64,000 nt of DNA from assembly GCA_003222245.1 (NCBI GenBank), contig QHVH01000003.1, forward strand, positions 124,001-188,000, in the 5' to 3' direction. The notes beneath the pieces were generated by a model. It made no database searches. It saw nothing but the letters and a program-made list of their open reading frames with translations, and was not told the DNA's origin. Below are positions 8,536 through 17,268 of the stretch, piece by piece. Each line of letters begins with the position of its first letter. Within the stretch, counting starts at the first letter, position 1. The DNA is from Blastocatellia bacterium AA13. GTDB taxonomy: Bacteria; Acidobacteriota; Blastocatellia; UBA7656. The translations under genes were made by a program, and so were the position numbers.

Positions 8536-9042
8536 CTATTTGTTGCTCCGCTCAAGAACCTCTTCCGAGGTGAGGCCATAGAGAGGCGGAGTCGAGACGC
8601 CGAGCAATCCCAGATAAATGTAAATCTCCCCGCGATGATGAACCTCATGCTCAACCATTGCTCGCAGCCATTTCCACAGCGCGATCGGAGCGCCTCCCGG
8701 AGTCACACACTTCTTCTGTAGATCTTCATCAGTCAACGATCGGAATATTTCCGTCGACTCCCGGTGAATCTTGTTCATGAAATCGACCGGGCCGTCATAA
8801 CCTGCTGCAATCTCTTCGGAGTGGCCTGGATATCGGCTCGGCTTGAACTGCGCATTCTCGGCGTACATAAATCGCTCAATTGCTGCTATGTGCCTGATTA
8901 AATCCGCGAAACTGAATTTCGCCTCCGAATATCTCCAATCCATTTTGTCCGGTGGAATCGAGGCAATAACGCGCAGAGTTCTCTCTCGAATTCTCTCGTA
9001 ATAGTCGAGGAAGGGTCCGATTGTTCTGATCTCCACACTCAC
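8536..9042 (-). CDS. DinB-family protein (first of three in the window)
   Basis: 168 residues with a GTG start. The four-helix DinB/YfiT fold is recognised by its metal-binding histidines: HIAAIERFMY in helix 2 and HEVHHRGEIYIYLGLLG in helix 4, the latter with the H-x3-H pattern. DinB-superfamily members are putative metal-dependent enzymes, some being thiol S-transferases that use bacillithiol, mycothiol or glutathione; this one is not further assignable. It heads the operon DinB, thioesterase, hydrolase, cyclotransferase, selenoprotein. Confidence 0.85.
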   Translation of the reverse strand: MSVEIRTIGPFLDYYERIRERTLRVIASIPPDKMDWRYSEAKFSFADLIRHIAAIERFMYAENAQFKPSRYPGHSEEIAAGYDGPVDFMNKIHRESTEIFRSLTDEDLQKKCVTPGGAPIALWKWLRAMVEHEVHHRGEIYIYLGLLGVSTPPLYGLTSEEVLERSNK

Positions 9043-9368
9043 CTTCCGGGTGCATTCAGGATTGGTGCCTCGGTCAATCTAGTCGGAGCAAGCTGCGATA
9101 GCAAGTTGTATGAGTGGGGTTACGAGTGCGCTGATGAAACTCGAGAACCAGAAAAACACTATACGGGCTGGCGTCCCTGCCAGCCCCTCCGCGGGCTACG
9201 TGCAATTCCGAGTTTGTGTGACTCGCTAAAAGGGGCGGCCACAAAGGGCCGCCCATCTTTTTCTAATTCGGACGCTTCGCGACCGACTCGTGAATCTAAG
9301 GAGCACTATCTAACGCGGGCTTCGAAACAACGGATAGGATTAAGCAGTGAGCGCCGACCCTGATTTTT
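9043..9368. other. Intergenic region between the pilus operon and the DinB operon
   Basis: No credible gene. It contains a short GC hairpin (GCTGGC, loop, GCCAGC, about 9169-9186) and a strong bidirectional terminator at 9233-9261. The promoter of the DinB operon should lie between the terminator and 9042, but I see no clear -35/-10 pair. Confidence 0.6.
9233..9261. terminator. Bidirectional rho-independent terminator
   Basis: Stem GGGCGGCC / GGCCGCCC (8 bp) with a 6-nt ACAAAG loop, followed on the plus strand by ATCTTTTT and preceded by TAAAAG, which gives a U-run on the minus strand. It would end the minus-strand pilus operon that finishes at 9369. Confidence 0.8.
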
Positions 9369-10337
9369 CTACTGCGAGACTCGAAGCGGTCCGTTTGTCT
9401 GGCCGCCGTTTATCGGAACGCCTTGCCGCGGAATGAAGATGAAAACCCAATCGTCATAAGAAGTCATTCCCCAGAGATTTCTGATTGCCTTACCTTTCAA
9501 TCTCGGAGCGACTCCTACGATTGGAAGATTGCTCTGACCGAGCTTTTTATCTGATCCCTTTTTCGATCCGGCGCCCGGCAGACTCGGCGTGAAACCGGGC
9601 GGCAATAAATGCGCGAGCGGATCGCCGCCGGTATCGTCGTCATCATCGTCGCCATCCTGACTCGGCCGATTTCCGCCGGGACGGCGATTGGCGTTCGCGT
9701 TGCCGTTCGGCGATTGAGGATTCGCCGGAGTACCAAGAGGACGCCCCGTAGAAATGTTTCCGTTCGGACCAACGGGCTGAATGCCTGTCTGCGGACTCAG
9801 TCCTCCAGGTTGGCCGATTGGCGTGCCAAGCGGATTCGCGGCTTGAGTCGTAAACACGCCGGCAATAATCATCCAGGATTGAGGTATCATCACCTGGTTG
9901 TACGCGGAGTAGGCCTGGAGCGCGTTTGCAAGCCTTGGATCCCGCATTCGGACCGGCTCCCATTCGTCATTGACCATCGGGTCAATCATGGCTGACGCCC
10001 TGACGAGTTTCACTTGCGTGACTCCGCGCATTATTCCGCTTCTCAGTTTGCTGAGATCGGTGAGATATCCATATGGAGGCGGCGCCTCCAATCGTATAAA
10101 ACCGGGCGCTCCCTGGTTATAATAACGGGCAATGGCTTCGGCCATTTGTTGCCCGCGATAAATCATCTCTTCTTCTTTGTCGCGTTTAACCTGTGTTTGA
10201 ATATTGGGCGCAAATGAAGCCATCATAATCGCCATAATGGCGAGCGCCAGAATGAGGCCAAGAAGAGCCCAACCCTGTTCATCACGGCGAACAACCGCGG
10301 ATTCGCTGGAGAGTGGGGCGGACGAGCGATGTATCAT
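9369..10337 (-). CDS. Pseudopilin-like secretion/pilus protein with atypical prepilin signal
   Basis: 322 residues. After a 22-residue leader comes QGWALLGLILALAIMAIMM, a pilin-like N-terminal helix: G followed by an aromatic residue, then a hydrophobic stretch, but without the usual Glu at mature position 5. The helix continues as QTQVKRDKEEEMIYRGQQMAEAIARYYNQG, the pattern of acidobacterial 'type II secretion system protein' pseudopilins. The centre is Pro/Gly/Asn-rich low complexity (PNGNANANRRPGGNRP) with an acidic GDDDDDDTGGD run. The C-terminus WGMTSYDDWVFIFIPRQG is folded. It overlaps the PilP-like gene by 4 nt and is the last gene of the pilN-O-P operon. Confidence 0.75.
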   Translation of the reverse strand: MIHRSSAPLSSESAVVRRDEQGWALLGLILALAIMAIMMASFAPNIQTQVKRDKEEEMIYRGQQMAEAIARYYNQGAPGFIRLEAPPPYGYLTDLSKLRSGIMRGVTQVKLVRASAMIDPMVNDEWEPVRMRDPRLANALQAYSAYNQVMIPQSWMIIAGVFTTQAANPLGTPIGQPGGLSPQTGIQPVGPNGNISTGRPLGTPANPQSPNGNANANRRPGGNRPSQDGDDDDDDTGGDPLAHLLPPGFTPSLPGAGSKKGSDKKLGQSNLPIVGVAPRLKGKAIRNLWGMTSYDDWVFIFIPRQGVPINGGQTNGPLRVSQ

Positions 10338-11218
10338 TGCGGCATTCTCCTTTCCTCCAGCGTGATCCGCTTCTTGATGTCATAGCGAGTATCGGTCACA
10401 TCGACGCCGGAATCGGTGATGTTGTCTATTTTCCACGCGTTTTGAATCGTGTCCCCGCGCCGCAGCCTGAGATATTCCTTCTGACCTCCCGCCCCCAAGA
10501 GCTCGAACACGCCGATGTCGCCTATACGGCCGACAAACTTGAACGGAGGCAGAGGCGATTGCTGTATCATTAACGGGATCTGATTCGAATAGAGCTTCGT
10601 CTGATCGCTCTGAGACTTCACCTCCACCGGAATCGTTCGAGGGCTGGCGTATTCAGCCGGGGTGATGACGGTCGAGAGCTGCGAATCGTTGACGCGCTTC
10701 GTAGCTTTGGCCGATCCCCCCATGAATATCTGCGCGTCCGGAGGAAACGACTTGCCGAACACGATGACCGTGAATTCGCGCGGAGTTCCCGCGATCGCGC
10801 TTTGAGGTTGAAGATACTGAATCGTAATAGGCGGAGGATCGGGCTGCTTGATTGGAGGCGGCGGAGGCGGCGGCTTGAAATCGAATATGTTCCTGCTGAT
10901 CTCGCTTGCTTTGGGAGCGCTTGTCAATAACGCGAAATTAAGCGGAGAGCTGTCGGCCAACATTTGTTGGAGCTGGGCCTCGCGATCGCCGGCGCGAGTC
11001 GGCTTGTTGGATGTTGTGTCGGTAGACTGAGTGGAGCCGCCGCTTGTGGAAGCAGCGGTTGTTTGCGCGGCCTGCGTCTGGCGCGATTGAATACGCGGTC
11101 TGGCGGGCGGGCTCGAAAAGAACAGTTGCTTGATAAGGACTATCGCCAGCCCAAGACCGAGCACCGCGAGCGCTGTCTTCTTGATCTTGTCCGAAGATGT
11201 CTTAGTACCACTTGCCAT
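10334..11218 (-). CDS. PilP/GspC-like inner-membrane pilus assembly protein with an IPT/TIG-like insert
   Basis: 294 residues: a short cytoplasmic N-terminus, one TM helix (TALAVLGLGLAIVLIKQLFF), a Gln/Thr/Ser-rich linker, a proline-rich segment (KPPPPPPPIKQPDPPP), then a domain resembling IPT/TIG Ig-folds (ITIQYLQPQSAIAGTPREFTV with FGKSFPPDAQIFMGG). The C-terminus FKFVGRIGDIGVFELL to RRGDTIQNAWKIDNITDSGV is the beta-sandwich HR-type domain shared by PilP and GspC, which contacts the secretin. Position directly after PilO supports a PilP role in the alignment complex. The Ig-like insert is unusual for PilP. Confidence 0.75.
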   Translation of the reverse strand: MASGTKTSSDKIKKTALAVLGLGLAIVLIKQLFFSSPPARPRIQSRQTQAAQTTAASTSGGSTQSTDTTSNKPTRAGDREAQLQQMLADSSPLNFALLTSAPKASEISRNIFDFKPPPPPPPIKQPDPPPITIQYLQPQSAIAGTPREFTVIVFGKSFPPDAQIFMGGSAKATKRVNDSQLSTVITPAEYASPRTIPVEVKSQSDQTKLYSNQIPLMIQQSPLPPFKFVGRIGDIGVFELLGAGGQKEYLRLRRGDTIQNAWKIDNITDSGVDVTDTRYDIKKRITLEERRMPQ

Positions 11219-11253
11219 GCTTTACTCCACCACAGGCGAGTCAGCGTATTGAA

Positions 11254-11952
11254 TCAGGGTCTGAAATAGCACGTCGCATTGATGCTCAGCGCAACGCCTG
11301 ATCCTCCGACCCCGCCGCGGCCCACGCGCGGCCCGCCTTTAGCCTCTTCGATGCTGGTCAGGCTGATCTGCTGAATCACGAGAAACTGTTTGTTCTCCTC
11401 CAGCTCCCTTACAAAGTTTCTAAGACTCTGATACGGACCGAATACCGAGAACTGAATCTCGAGCTTGGGATATACGTTCAGCACGTCTTCAATCTTTTTC
11501 TGTCGTTCACGCTTCTCGCTGGACGATTCCGATTCGGCTCCGCTCTGCATATCGATTCCGCTGATGAGCTGAACTCCCGTCTTCTTTGTGAGGGCGTTTA
11601 TATCGTCTATCAAAGCGATACGGCCCTGTCCGAGCGGTTTCAGCCACTTCTCTTTGAACTGCGCCAGGCTGTCCTTTGCGAGGCCCGATGTTTCGCCCGC
11701 GCCTTCAGCATTGGCTTTGTCGCTCATCCGGTGCTCGATAAGCGTCTTTTCCTGTTGTTGAAGCCGGTTCTCCGCTTCGGCGGCCCGCGCCTGCTCCGGC
11801 TTGAGTGAAGAGAAGTAATAGACCAAGACGACGACGATGGCGGCGGCGGCCGCAAGCGCGGCCAGCACTTCCGTCGGACTGACGGTAACCCTTCGCGCAC
11901 GACGTGCGCGCCGGACATCAAGAACCGGATGTTCGCGAACTTGAGTGCTCAA
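11254..11952 (-). CDS. pilO: PilO-like type IV pilus inner-membrane alignment protein
   Basis: 232 residues: a basic N-terminus (RRARRARRVTVSP), one TM helix (LAALAAAAAIVVVLVYYFSSL), a coiled coil (KPEQARAAEAENRLQQQEKTL), then a ferredoxin-like periplasmic domain with VYPKLEIQFSVFGPYQSLRNFVREL, the hallmark PilO/PilN motif (a strand then FGxYxxLxxFVxxLE). PilO pairs with PilN in the inner-membrane complex linking the pilus motor to the secretin. It overlaps PilN by 4 nt. Confidence 0.85.
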   Translation of the reverse strand: MSTQVREHPVLDVRRARRARRVTVSPTEVLAALAAAAAIVVVLVYYFSSLKPEQARAAEAENRLQQQEKTLIEHRMSDKANAEGAGETSGLAKDSLAQFKEKWLKPLGQGRIALIDDINALTKKTGVQLISGIDMQSGAESESSSEKRERQKKIEDVLNVYPKLEIQFSVFGPYQSLRNFVRELEENKQFLVIQQISLTSIEEAKGGPRVGRGGVGGSGVALSINATCYFRP

Positions 11953-12539
11953 TCGGAGACGCCTCGTGTGATCTTATATTGGAGCTGAAGAGTGAATGGT
12001 ATCTCGCCCGCTTCGTTTGCCTGTTCCTGCATCGCCTCGGCGATTCGGAACCGTCCGTTTGAATCTTCCAACCTCTTCATCATCTCGGTCATTTCACCGG
12101 TCGTCTTGCCGAGCGCCTTCAGCTCCACCTGCGCTACGGATCCTTCGCCCGCGGCGGCGAAGTCGGTCATTTTGAGATTGGTGACTCGTGCGTTATCCGG
12201 TACATACTGATCTACGTCTTTTATCATCTGGTCCCACGAGAACGATTTATTGGAGATCATCTGACGGGCGGCCGCCAACTGATACATTTCCTGCTCGGAC
12301 AGCAGCATCTTCATCTTCTCGATTCGGCGCTTCTCTTCTTCCTTCTTCGCCCGCTCTTCGTCGGCCTCGCGTGCGCGAATCTGGGCTTCGATCGAATCCG
12401 CCTTTGCCTGGGCGGTGAGCTTCTGGCCGTTTAGCCAGACCCAGCTCCAACCGCACACAGCCAGCACCAGAACGACCGCCACCCAATACAGTCGATGATT
12501 GATAAATGGTCTGCTTGAAAGATTCAGGCTTGTTCGCAT
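11949..12539 (-). CDS. pilN: PilN-like type IV pilus assembly protein
   Basis: 196 residues. The N-terminus MRTSLNLSSRPFINHR fits the PilN cytoplasmic tail that binds PilM (an INLLP-type motif, here LNLSSRPF). One TM helix follows (LYWVAVVLVLAVCGWSWVW), then a charged coiled coil of about 50 residues (READEERAKKEEEKRRIEK) and a ferredoxin-like domain ending with TGEMTEMMKRLEDS and FRIAEAM. First gene of the pilN-pilO-pilP-pseudopilin operon; pilM and the secretin pilQ are absent from this locus. The divergent M61 gene starts 215 nt away. Confidence 0.85.
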   Translation of the reverse strand: MRTSLNLSSRPFINHRLYWVAVVLVLAVCGWSWVWLNGQKLTAQAKADSIEAQIRAREADEERAKKEEEKRRIEKMKMLLSEQEMYQLAAARQMISNKSFSWDQMIKDVDQYVPDNARVTNLKMTDFAAAGEGSVAQVELKALGKTTGEMTEMMKRLEDSNGRFRIAEAMQEQANEAGEIPFTLQLQYKITRGVSD

Positions 12540-12754
12540 GAAACGTTTAGAATAACCGACTCAGGATAACAATCGCAATCAGGGGTAAAAACTTCGGCTC
12601 TCGTGCGCCCAGTTCTGGCAAACGCCGCAATCACCCCAAAGTTCCATTAGGAAATCAGATCACGTCTCGAACGCACAAAGGCATCTAAACCATCGCTGGC
12701 CTGTAGTATCATGTCAAATCGATCAACTCACAAGACTCTCGATATGAGGAAAAT

Positions 12755-14707
12755 ATGAAACGATGGCTACGAGCGTCAGGCGTATTCCTGTTTATAACGG
12801 TTAATGTCTTATATTCATTAGTCGCCGCTTCCGTAGGAATGCCGCGCGAAAAGAGTGAGCCGCGGGCCGGGCAGCGAGCTCCCGGAACGATCAGCTTGAA
12901 TGTGGACGCCTCTGAAGCGCCAAGAAAAATCCTTCACGCTCGTTTATCTATACCAGTAGAGGCCGGGCCGCTTACACTGCTCTACCCGAAATGGATTCCG
13001 GGCGAACACGGCCCGACAGGACCTATTACCGATCTTGCGGGAGTGAAGTTCAGCGTGTCCGGAAAGCCTGTCACCTGGCAGCGTGATGACGTGGATATGT
13101 ATGCGTTTCACTGCGATGTTCCGGCCGGCTCAAAGGTCCTCGATGTCTCACTGGATTTTCTACTGCCCGCGGGAACCGACGGATTTTCCTCGGCAGCCTC
13201 CTCGACCGCGCAGCTCACGGTAATAAGCTGGAATCAGCTCCTGCTCTACCCTCAAGGTTGGAAGTCGGATGACCTGAGCTACCACGCAAGCCTGCGGCTG
13301 CCATCCGGTTGGAAATTTGGAACGGCCCTGCCCGTGGATAAGCAGGCCGATGCAGTATCCTTTAAACCGGTCAGCCTGACGACGTTGATCGATTCGCCGG
13401 TAATCGCCGGAAGTCACTTCCGCAGCGTCAAGCTGGCGGAGGGCTCGCCGTCGTTCCAGATCGATATGGTGAGCGACAGCGAGGCGGCTTTGGAAATGAG
13501 CGCGGATCAAATCACGCACTACAAACAACTGGTCGCGGAAGCGCTCGCACTGTTTGGAGCCCATCATTACGAGCATTATCACTTCCTGTATACGCTTAGT
13601 GATTTTGTCGCGCACTTCGGTCTCGAACATCATGAATCGAGCGACGACCGCGTCGCCGAACGCACTCTCATAGACGATTCCTTACGAAGATCGAGCGCCG
13701 ATCTACTGCCGCACGAATTCGTTCACTCCTGGAACGGCAAGTACAGGCGGCCCGCGGGCTTGGCCACCGGCGACTATGATCATCCGATGAAAGGCGAATT
13801 GCTGTGGGTCTATGAAGGATTGACCGAGTACCTCGGCAGCATCCTCTCGCCGCGCAGCGGTCTGCGCAGCGCCGAAGATCAGCGAGATCATCTTGCGGCG
13901 ATCGCGGCTTACCTTGACCGATATCCGGGACGAACCTGGAGACCGCTCGAAGATACCGCCGTCGCTGCGCAGCTTTTATACAATGCCTCGCTGGCGTGGG
14001 CATCGGAACGAAGAGGCGTGGATTACTACGACGAGGGCGAGCTGATCTGGCTGGAAGCCGATGTCGTCATAAGACAGCAAACGAAAGGCGCCCGTTCTCT
14101 CGACGACTTCTGCCGCCTGTTTCATGGCGGTCAAAGCGGCCCGCCGACAGTGAAACCTTATACGTTTGACGATGTCGTGAATGCCATGAACACTGTAGCG
14201 CCGTTTGACTGGCGAGGGTTCTTTACTGCTCGGCTCACCTCTACACAACCGCATGCGCCGCTCGGAGGCATCACCGGCAGCGGCTGGCGCCTCGTCTACA
14301 CCAATGAACAGGGCGCCTATCTGAAGGCGTTGGAACAGGCGAGCAAGGTTGCCGATCTGAGCTTTTCACTCGGATTGAAGTTGAAAGAGGACGGCGTGAT
14401 CATCGACTGTGTTCCGGGTTCGGTGAGCGCAAACGCGGGACTCGGCCCCGGCATGAAGATTATCGCCGTCAACGGCAGGCGCTATTCGCTTGCAGGCCTT
14501 CGCGAAGCAATTCGCAGTGCGAAAGGAGGCTCTCAGCCGATTGAGGCGCTGGTGGAAAACGCGGAGTTCTTCAAGACGGCGCGGCTGGATTATCACGGCG
14601 GCGAAAAGTATCCGCACCTCGAGCGTGACGCCTCACGGCCCGACCTGCTCGCGGAGATAATTAAATCGACTTCGAACCATCGGGCCGCGCAGAGCTCAAC
14701 TCGATAG
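12755..14707 (+). CDS. M61-family metallopeptidase (glycyl aminopeptidase type), exported
   Basis: 650 residues. GAGGAAAAT precedes the ATG. A signal peptide (VFLFITVNVLYSLVAASVG) is followed by an N-terminal beta domain (LLYPKWIPGEHGPTGPI) typical of M61, then the catalytic thermolysin-like domain. HEFVHSWNGK (H320, E321, H324) is the zinc motif, and LLWVYEGLTEYLGS supplies the third zinc-ligand Glu. The C-terminal about 120 residues form a PDZ domain (LGLKLKEDGVIIDCVPGSVSANAGL, GMKIIAVNGRRYS). It probably acts in the periplasm on peptides. A second M61 gene lies at 17269-19089. Confidence 0.9.
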   Translation: MKRWLRASGVFLFITVNVLYSLVAASVGMPREKSEPRAGQRAPGTISLNVDASEAPRKILHARLSIPVEAGPLTLLYPKWIPGEHGPTGPITDLAGVKFSVSGKPVTWQRDDVDMYAFHCDVPAGSKVLDVSLDFLLPAGTDGFSSAASSTAQLTVISWNQLLLYPQGWKSDDLSYHASLRLPSGWKFGTALPVDKQADAVSFKPVSLTTLIDSPVIAGSHFRSVKLAEGSPSFQIDMVSDSEAALEMSADQITHYKQLVAEALALFGAHHYEHYHFLYTLSDFVAHFGLEHHESSDDRVAERTLIDDSLRRSSADLLPHEFVHSWNGKYRRPAGLATGDYDHPMKGELLWVYEGLTEYLGSILSPRSGLRSAEDQRDHLAAIAAYLDRYPGRTWRPLEDTAVAAQLLYNASLAWASERRGVDYYDEGELIWLEADVVIRQQTKGARSLDDFCRLFHGGQSGPPTVKPYTFDDVVNAMNTVAPFDWRGFFTARLTSTQPHAPLGGITGSGWRLVYTNEQGAYLKALEQASKVADLSFSLGLKLKEDGVIIDCVPGSVSANAGLGPGMKIIAVNGRRYSLAGLREAIRSAKGGSQPIEALVENAEFFKTARLDYHGGEKYPHLERDASRPDLLAEIIKSTSNHRAAQSSTR

Positions 14708-14726
14708 GCAGGGGGACCGACAATAA

Positions 14727-16031
14727 TCAATGGGCGGTTGTGGTCTTATCAACTACGACTGCGCCGCCTTTCATAACCCATCGCACATTATTGATCACGA
14801 CGTTGATGTCCGCGAGGGGATCGCCTTCCACGGCTACAATATCAGCGTAAAAACCTGGCGCGATCGCGCCGAGACTCTTTTCCGATCCAAGTAAGGCCGC
14901 TCCGTTAGACGTGGCTGCCGCCAGCGCTTGCGCGGGTGTCATCCCGGCTTTAACAAACCAGCTTAGCTCGCGCGTGTTCTGACCGAATCCCGTGAAAACG
15001 GCGTCGGAACCCATCGCGAATCTGACTCCAGCTTTGTGCGCGCGTCGCGCCGTTTCTAAGTTGCGGGCGATGTAGTCATTCAATCGCTCCGCTACCTCCG
15101 GCCCGTATCCATATTGATCGCGGAATTCTATGTAATAGCGATTGTGGTCGATGGTCGGCACATAGAAGGTCTTCTGCTTTGCCATCATCGCGATCGTAGC
15201 ATCATCCATATCGGTGGCATGTTCAATCGAGTCAGCGCCTGCTCGCGCGGCGTCGCGCGCGCCGTCCGGCCCGTAAGAGTGAATTGCGATCCGCTTGCCG
15301 TATTTGTGAGCTATGTCGACCGCTGCTTTCATTTCCTCAAAGGTGAAAGTCTGAAAGCCCGTCACATCCTGATCGCTTCCGGTCGATCCGTACATCTTAA
15401 TCACATCGGTGCCCGCGGCGACTTGCTGCCGAACCGCTCGCATAACTTCGGTGACGCCGTCGGCCTGACCTCCGTCCGGTATAACCAACCCAGGACGCCA
15501 CGGTCGTGAAGTCACCGATAGTCCGTACCCGCACACGAACATCCGAGGACCTATCATGGCGCCGCGGTTGATCAAGTCACGCATCGCGATATCCGCGTAT
15601 TCCGAAGAGCCGAGATCGCGAACGGTAGTCACTCCGCACTCGAGCGTCTTCTTCGCGTTCTCCTGAGCGAGAAACACAGTCATCACGGCCGAACGTGTTT
15701 CGAGTTGCGACCACGGCCGTGTTCCCGGAGCGCCATCCCAGTAGAACGTCATATGCGTGTGGGCATCGATCAGCCCGGGAATCGCCGTAAATCGGCTGAG
15801 ATCGATAGTCTCGATACCGGCGGGTATCGATGCCTGGTTCGAGGATACGCTCAGTATCTTATCGCCTTCGATAATGATGATGGCATTGGTAGTCACTTTG
15901 CCGGTTCCATCCACCAGTTTGCCGAACTTCAGCGCCTTTTTTGCCGAAGAGCTCGCAGTCGAATGAACAGGCAAGATCAGGAAAAACAGCAGCAGCGCAA
16001 ATGTCTTCAATCTTGAATTGTTTGATCTCAT
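14727..16031 (-). CDS. Exported metal-dependent amidohydrolase
   Basis: 434 residues from ATG 16031, which has GAGG 5 nt upstream (the TTG one codon earlier is too close to the ribosome site). Signal peptide FALLLFFLILPVHSTASS, then a small beta domain and the TIM-barrel amidohydrolase core: GLIDAHTHMTFYWDG (HxH metal ligands), DVIKMYGSTGSD (the probable carboxylated Lys), KRIAIHSYGPDGA and DSIEHATDMDD (His ligands), and FAMGSDAVFTGFG (Asp). This subgroup includes Xaa-Pro and aryl-dipeptidase-like imidazolonepropionase relatives; substrate not predictable. Convergent with the M61 gene, only 19 nt between stops. Confidence 0.88.
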   Translation of the reverse strand: MRSNNSRLKTFALLLFFLILPVHSTASSSAKKALKFGKLVDGTGKVTTNAIIIIEGDKILSVSSNQASIPAGIETIDLSRFTAIPGLIDAHTHMTFYWDGAPGTRPWSQLETRSAVMTVFLAQENAKKTLECGVTTVRDLGSSEYADIAMRDLINRGAMIGPRMFVCGYGLSVTSRPWRPGLVIPDGGQADGVTEVMRAVRQQVAAGTDVIKMYGSTGSDQDVTGFQTFTFEEMKAAVDIAHKYGKRIAIHSYGPDGARDAARAGADSIEHATDMDDATIAMMAKQKTFYVPTIDHNRYYIEFRDQYGYGPEVAERLNDYIARNLETARRAHKAGVRFAMGSDAVFTGFGQNTRELSWFVKAGMTPAQALAAATSNGAALLGSEKSLGAIAPGFYADIVAVEGDPLADINVVINNVRWVMKGGAVVVDKTTTAH

Positions 16032-16130
16032 CAATACCTCTGGCTTGTACGCCTGTTATGAAAGCTGATCGCATGCGGCGCGCGGTAATAGTCGGAAAGG
16101 AACGTCCGAACAAGCGCGGAACCGACGCGA

Positions 16131-16499
16131 CTAATCCGGCCTGATTGAAATGACCATGCGCTTTCTTCCAATGAGATTACTGTACAGACTGCCGATTCTC
16201 TTCAACAGGCCATACTTCCGTGTCAGCAGCTTGTTAGCGATCTCCGCCGTCTCACCCTCCTCAATGCGGGCCTGTCCCGTGATCCAGTCGCCCTCGAGCT
16301 TTCCTCGGATATCGCAAGGCGCGATCCGCACACGCGGATTGTTTCGAATCCGCTTTACCTTTCCAACGTTCGCGACCGAGTAGACAAAGAACAGGCCGTC
16401 TTTCTCGGCGAACCACATCGGCGTCGCGACAGGGGCGCCGTCTCTCTTATAGCTTTCAAAGTTGAGATATTTCCTTCGCGTGAATTGATCGGTATTCAT
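16131..16499 (-). CDS. PPOX-class F420/FMN-dependent oxidoreductase
   Basis: About 122 residues from ATG 16499; a longer frame to 16547 would run into the sirtuin gene. The split-barrel flavin-binding fold of the pyridoxamine-phosphate-oxidase superfamily is shown by KRDGAPVATPMWFAEKDGLFFVYS, NVGKVKRIRNNPRVRIAPCDIRG and GDWITGQARI. Small PPOX proteins of this shape bind F420 or FMN and reduce or oxidise unknown substrates. It starts 10 nt after the upstream sirtuin stop, indicating a shared transcript. The cofactor is not decidable by eye. Confidence 0.8.
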   Translation of the reverse strand: MNTDQFTRRKYLNFESYKRDGAPVATPMWFAEKDGLFFVYSVANVGKVKRIRNNPRVRIAPCDIRGKLEGDWITGQARIEEGETAEIANKLLTRKYGLLKRIGSLYSNLIGRKRMVISIRPD

Positions 16500-16509
16500 C
16501 TCGAGATGC

Positions 16510-17253
16510 TTACTCTGTCCCGGCGGCCTCACCCAACGTGGGCCCAATCTCCAAATTGATTACCAGATCGGCGAGATCGTCCATATCGGTCGGATCACGA
16601 TTTATTATCACGAGCCGCGCCCCGAGCTGTTTGGCCATGACCGGAAATCCTGCCGCGGGAAAAACGACAAGAGACGAGCCAACCGCCAGGAAGAGATCAC
16701 AGAATTGGGTTTCCGCCTGCGCTCGCCTCATCGGCTCGACCGGCATTGGTTGTCCGAACGAAATCGTTGCGCTTTTGATGAAGCCGCCGCAGCCGCAGAT
16801 TGGCGGCGTTTCCGTTTGCTTAAACTCAGAAAAAATCGGTTCGAGCTCGTAGCGCACCGCGCATTTGAGACAAGTCGCATATGTCGCGTTGCCGTGAAGC
16901 TCGATCACCTGCTCGGCCGGGATTCCGGACATCTGGTGCAGGCCGTCGATATTTTGTGTGATAACGCTCGTAACCTTGCCGCGTTGAACCAACTCTGCAA
17001 CCGCGCGATGCCCGCGATTCGGCACAGCCTTGGTTAGCGCTTCATCCGTTGCAAGCTTTCGCCTCCAGGTCTCGCGCCGCATCTCTTCGCTCGAGAGGAA
17101 ATCGCTGAAGTCGATCGGCTGATACTTCGACCAGATGCCGCCCGGGCTTCTGAAGTCAGGAATTCCCGACTCCGTACTGATGCCGGCGCCCGTGAATACA
17201 ACCGCCCGAGTGCTGGACTCGATCATTCTTTTCAGTTGATCGATCTCGTTCAT
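16510..17253 (-). CDS. cobB: SIR2-family NAD-dependent protein deacylase
   Basis: 247 residues, the usual length for a bacterial sirtuin. Visible motifs: the NAD loop GAGISTESGIPDFRSPGG, QNIDGLHQMSG, the catalytic His in ELHGNATYATC, a zinc site of CLKC plus a CGC pair about 25 residues later, ISFGQPMP, and VGSSLVVFPAAGFP. It removes acyl groups from lysines in the cytoplasm, producing O-acyl-ADP-ribose and nicotinamide. The second zinc pair is spaced C-x-C rather than the more common C-x2-C, a variation also found in working sirtuins. Followed 10 nt later by the PPOX gene. Confidence 0.93.
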   Translation of the reverse strand: MNEIDQLKRMIESSTRAVVFTGAGISTESGIPDFRSPGGIWSKYQPIDFSDFLSSEEMRRETWRRKLATDEALTKAVPNRGHRAVAELVQRGKVTSVITQNIDGLHQMSGIPAEQVIELHGNATYATCLKCAVRYELEPIFSEFKQTETPPICGCGGFIKSATISFGQPMPVEPMRRAQAETQFCDLFLAVGSSLVVFPAAGFPVMAKQLGARLVIINRDPTDMDDLADLVINLEIGPTLGEAAGTE

Positions 17254-17268
17254 TCGGTTATTAGCTTC

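Noticed and set aside
7795-8721. 308-aa plus-strand open frame
   Set aside because: It runs antisense over the hydrolase, thioesterase and DinB genes, which have clear protein motifs; its translation is Arg/His-rich with no domain.
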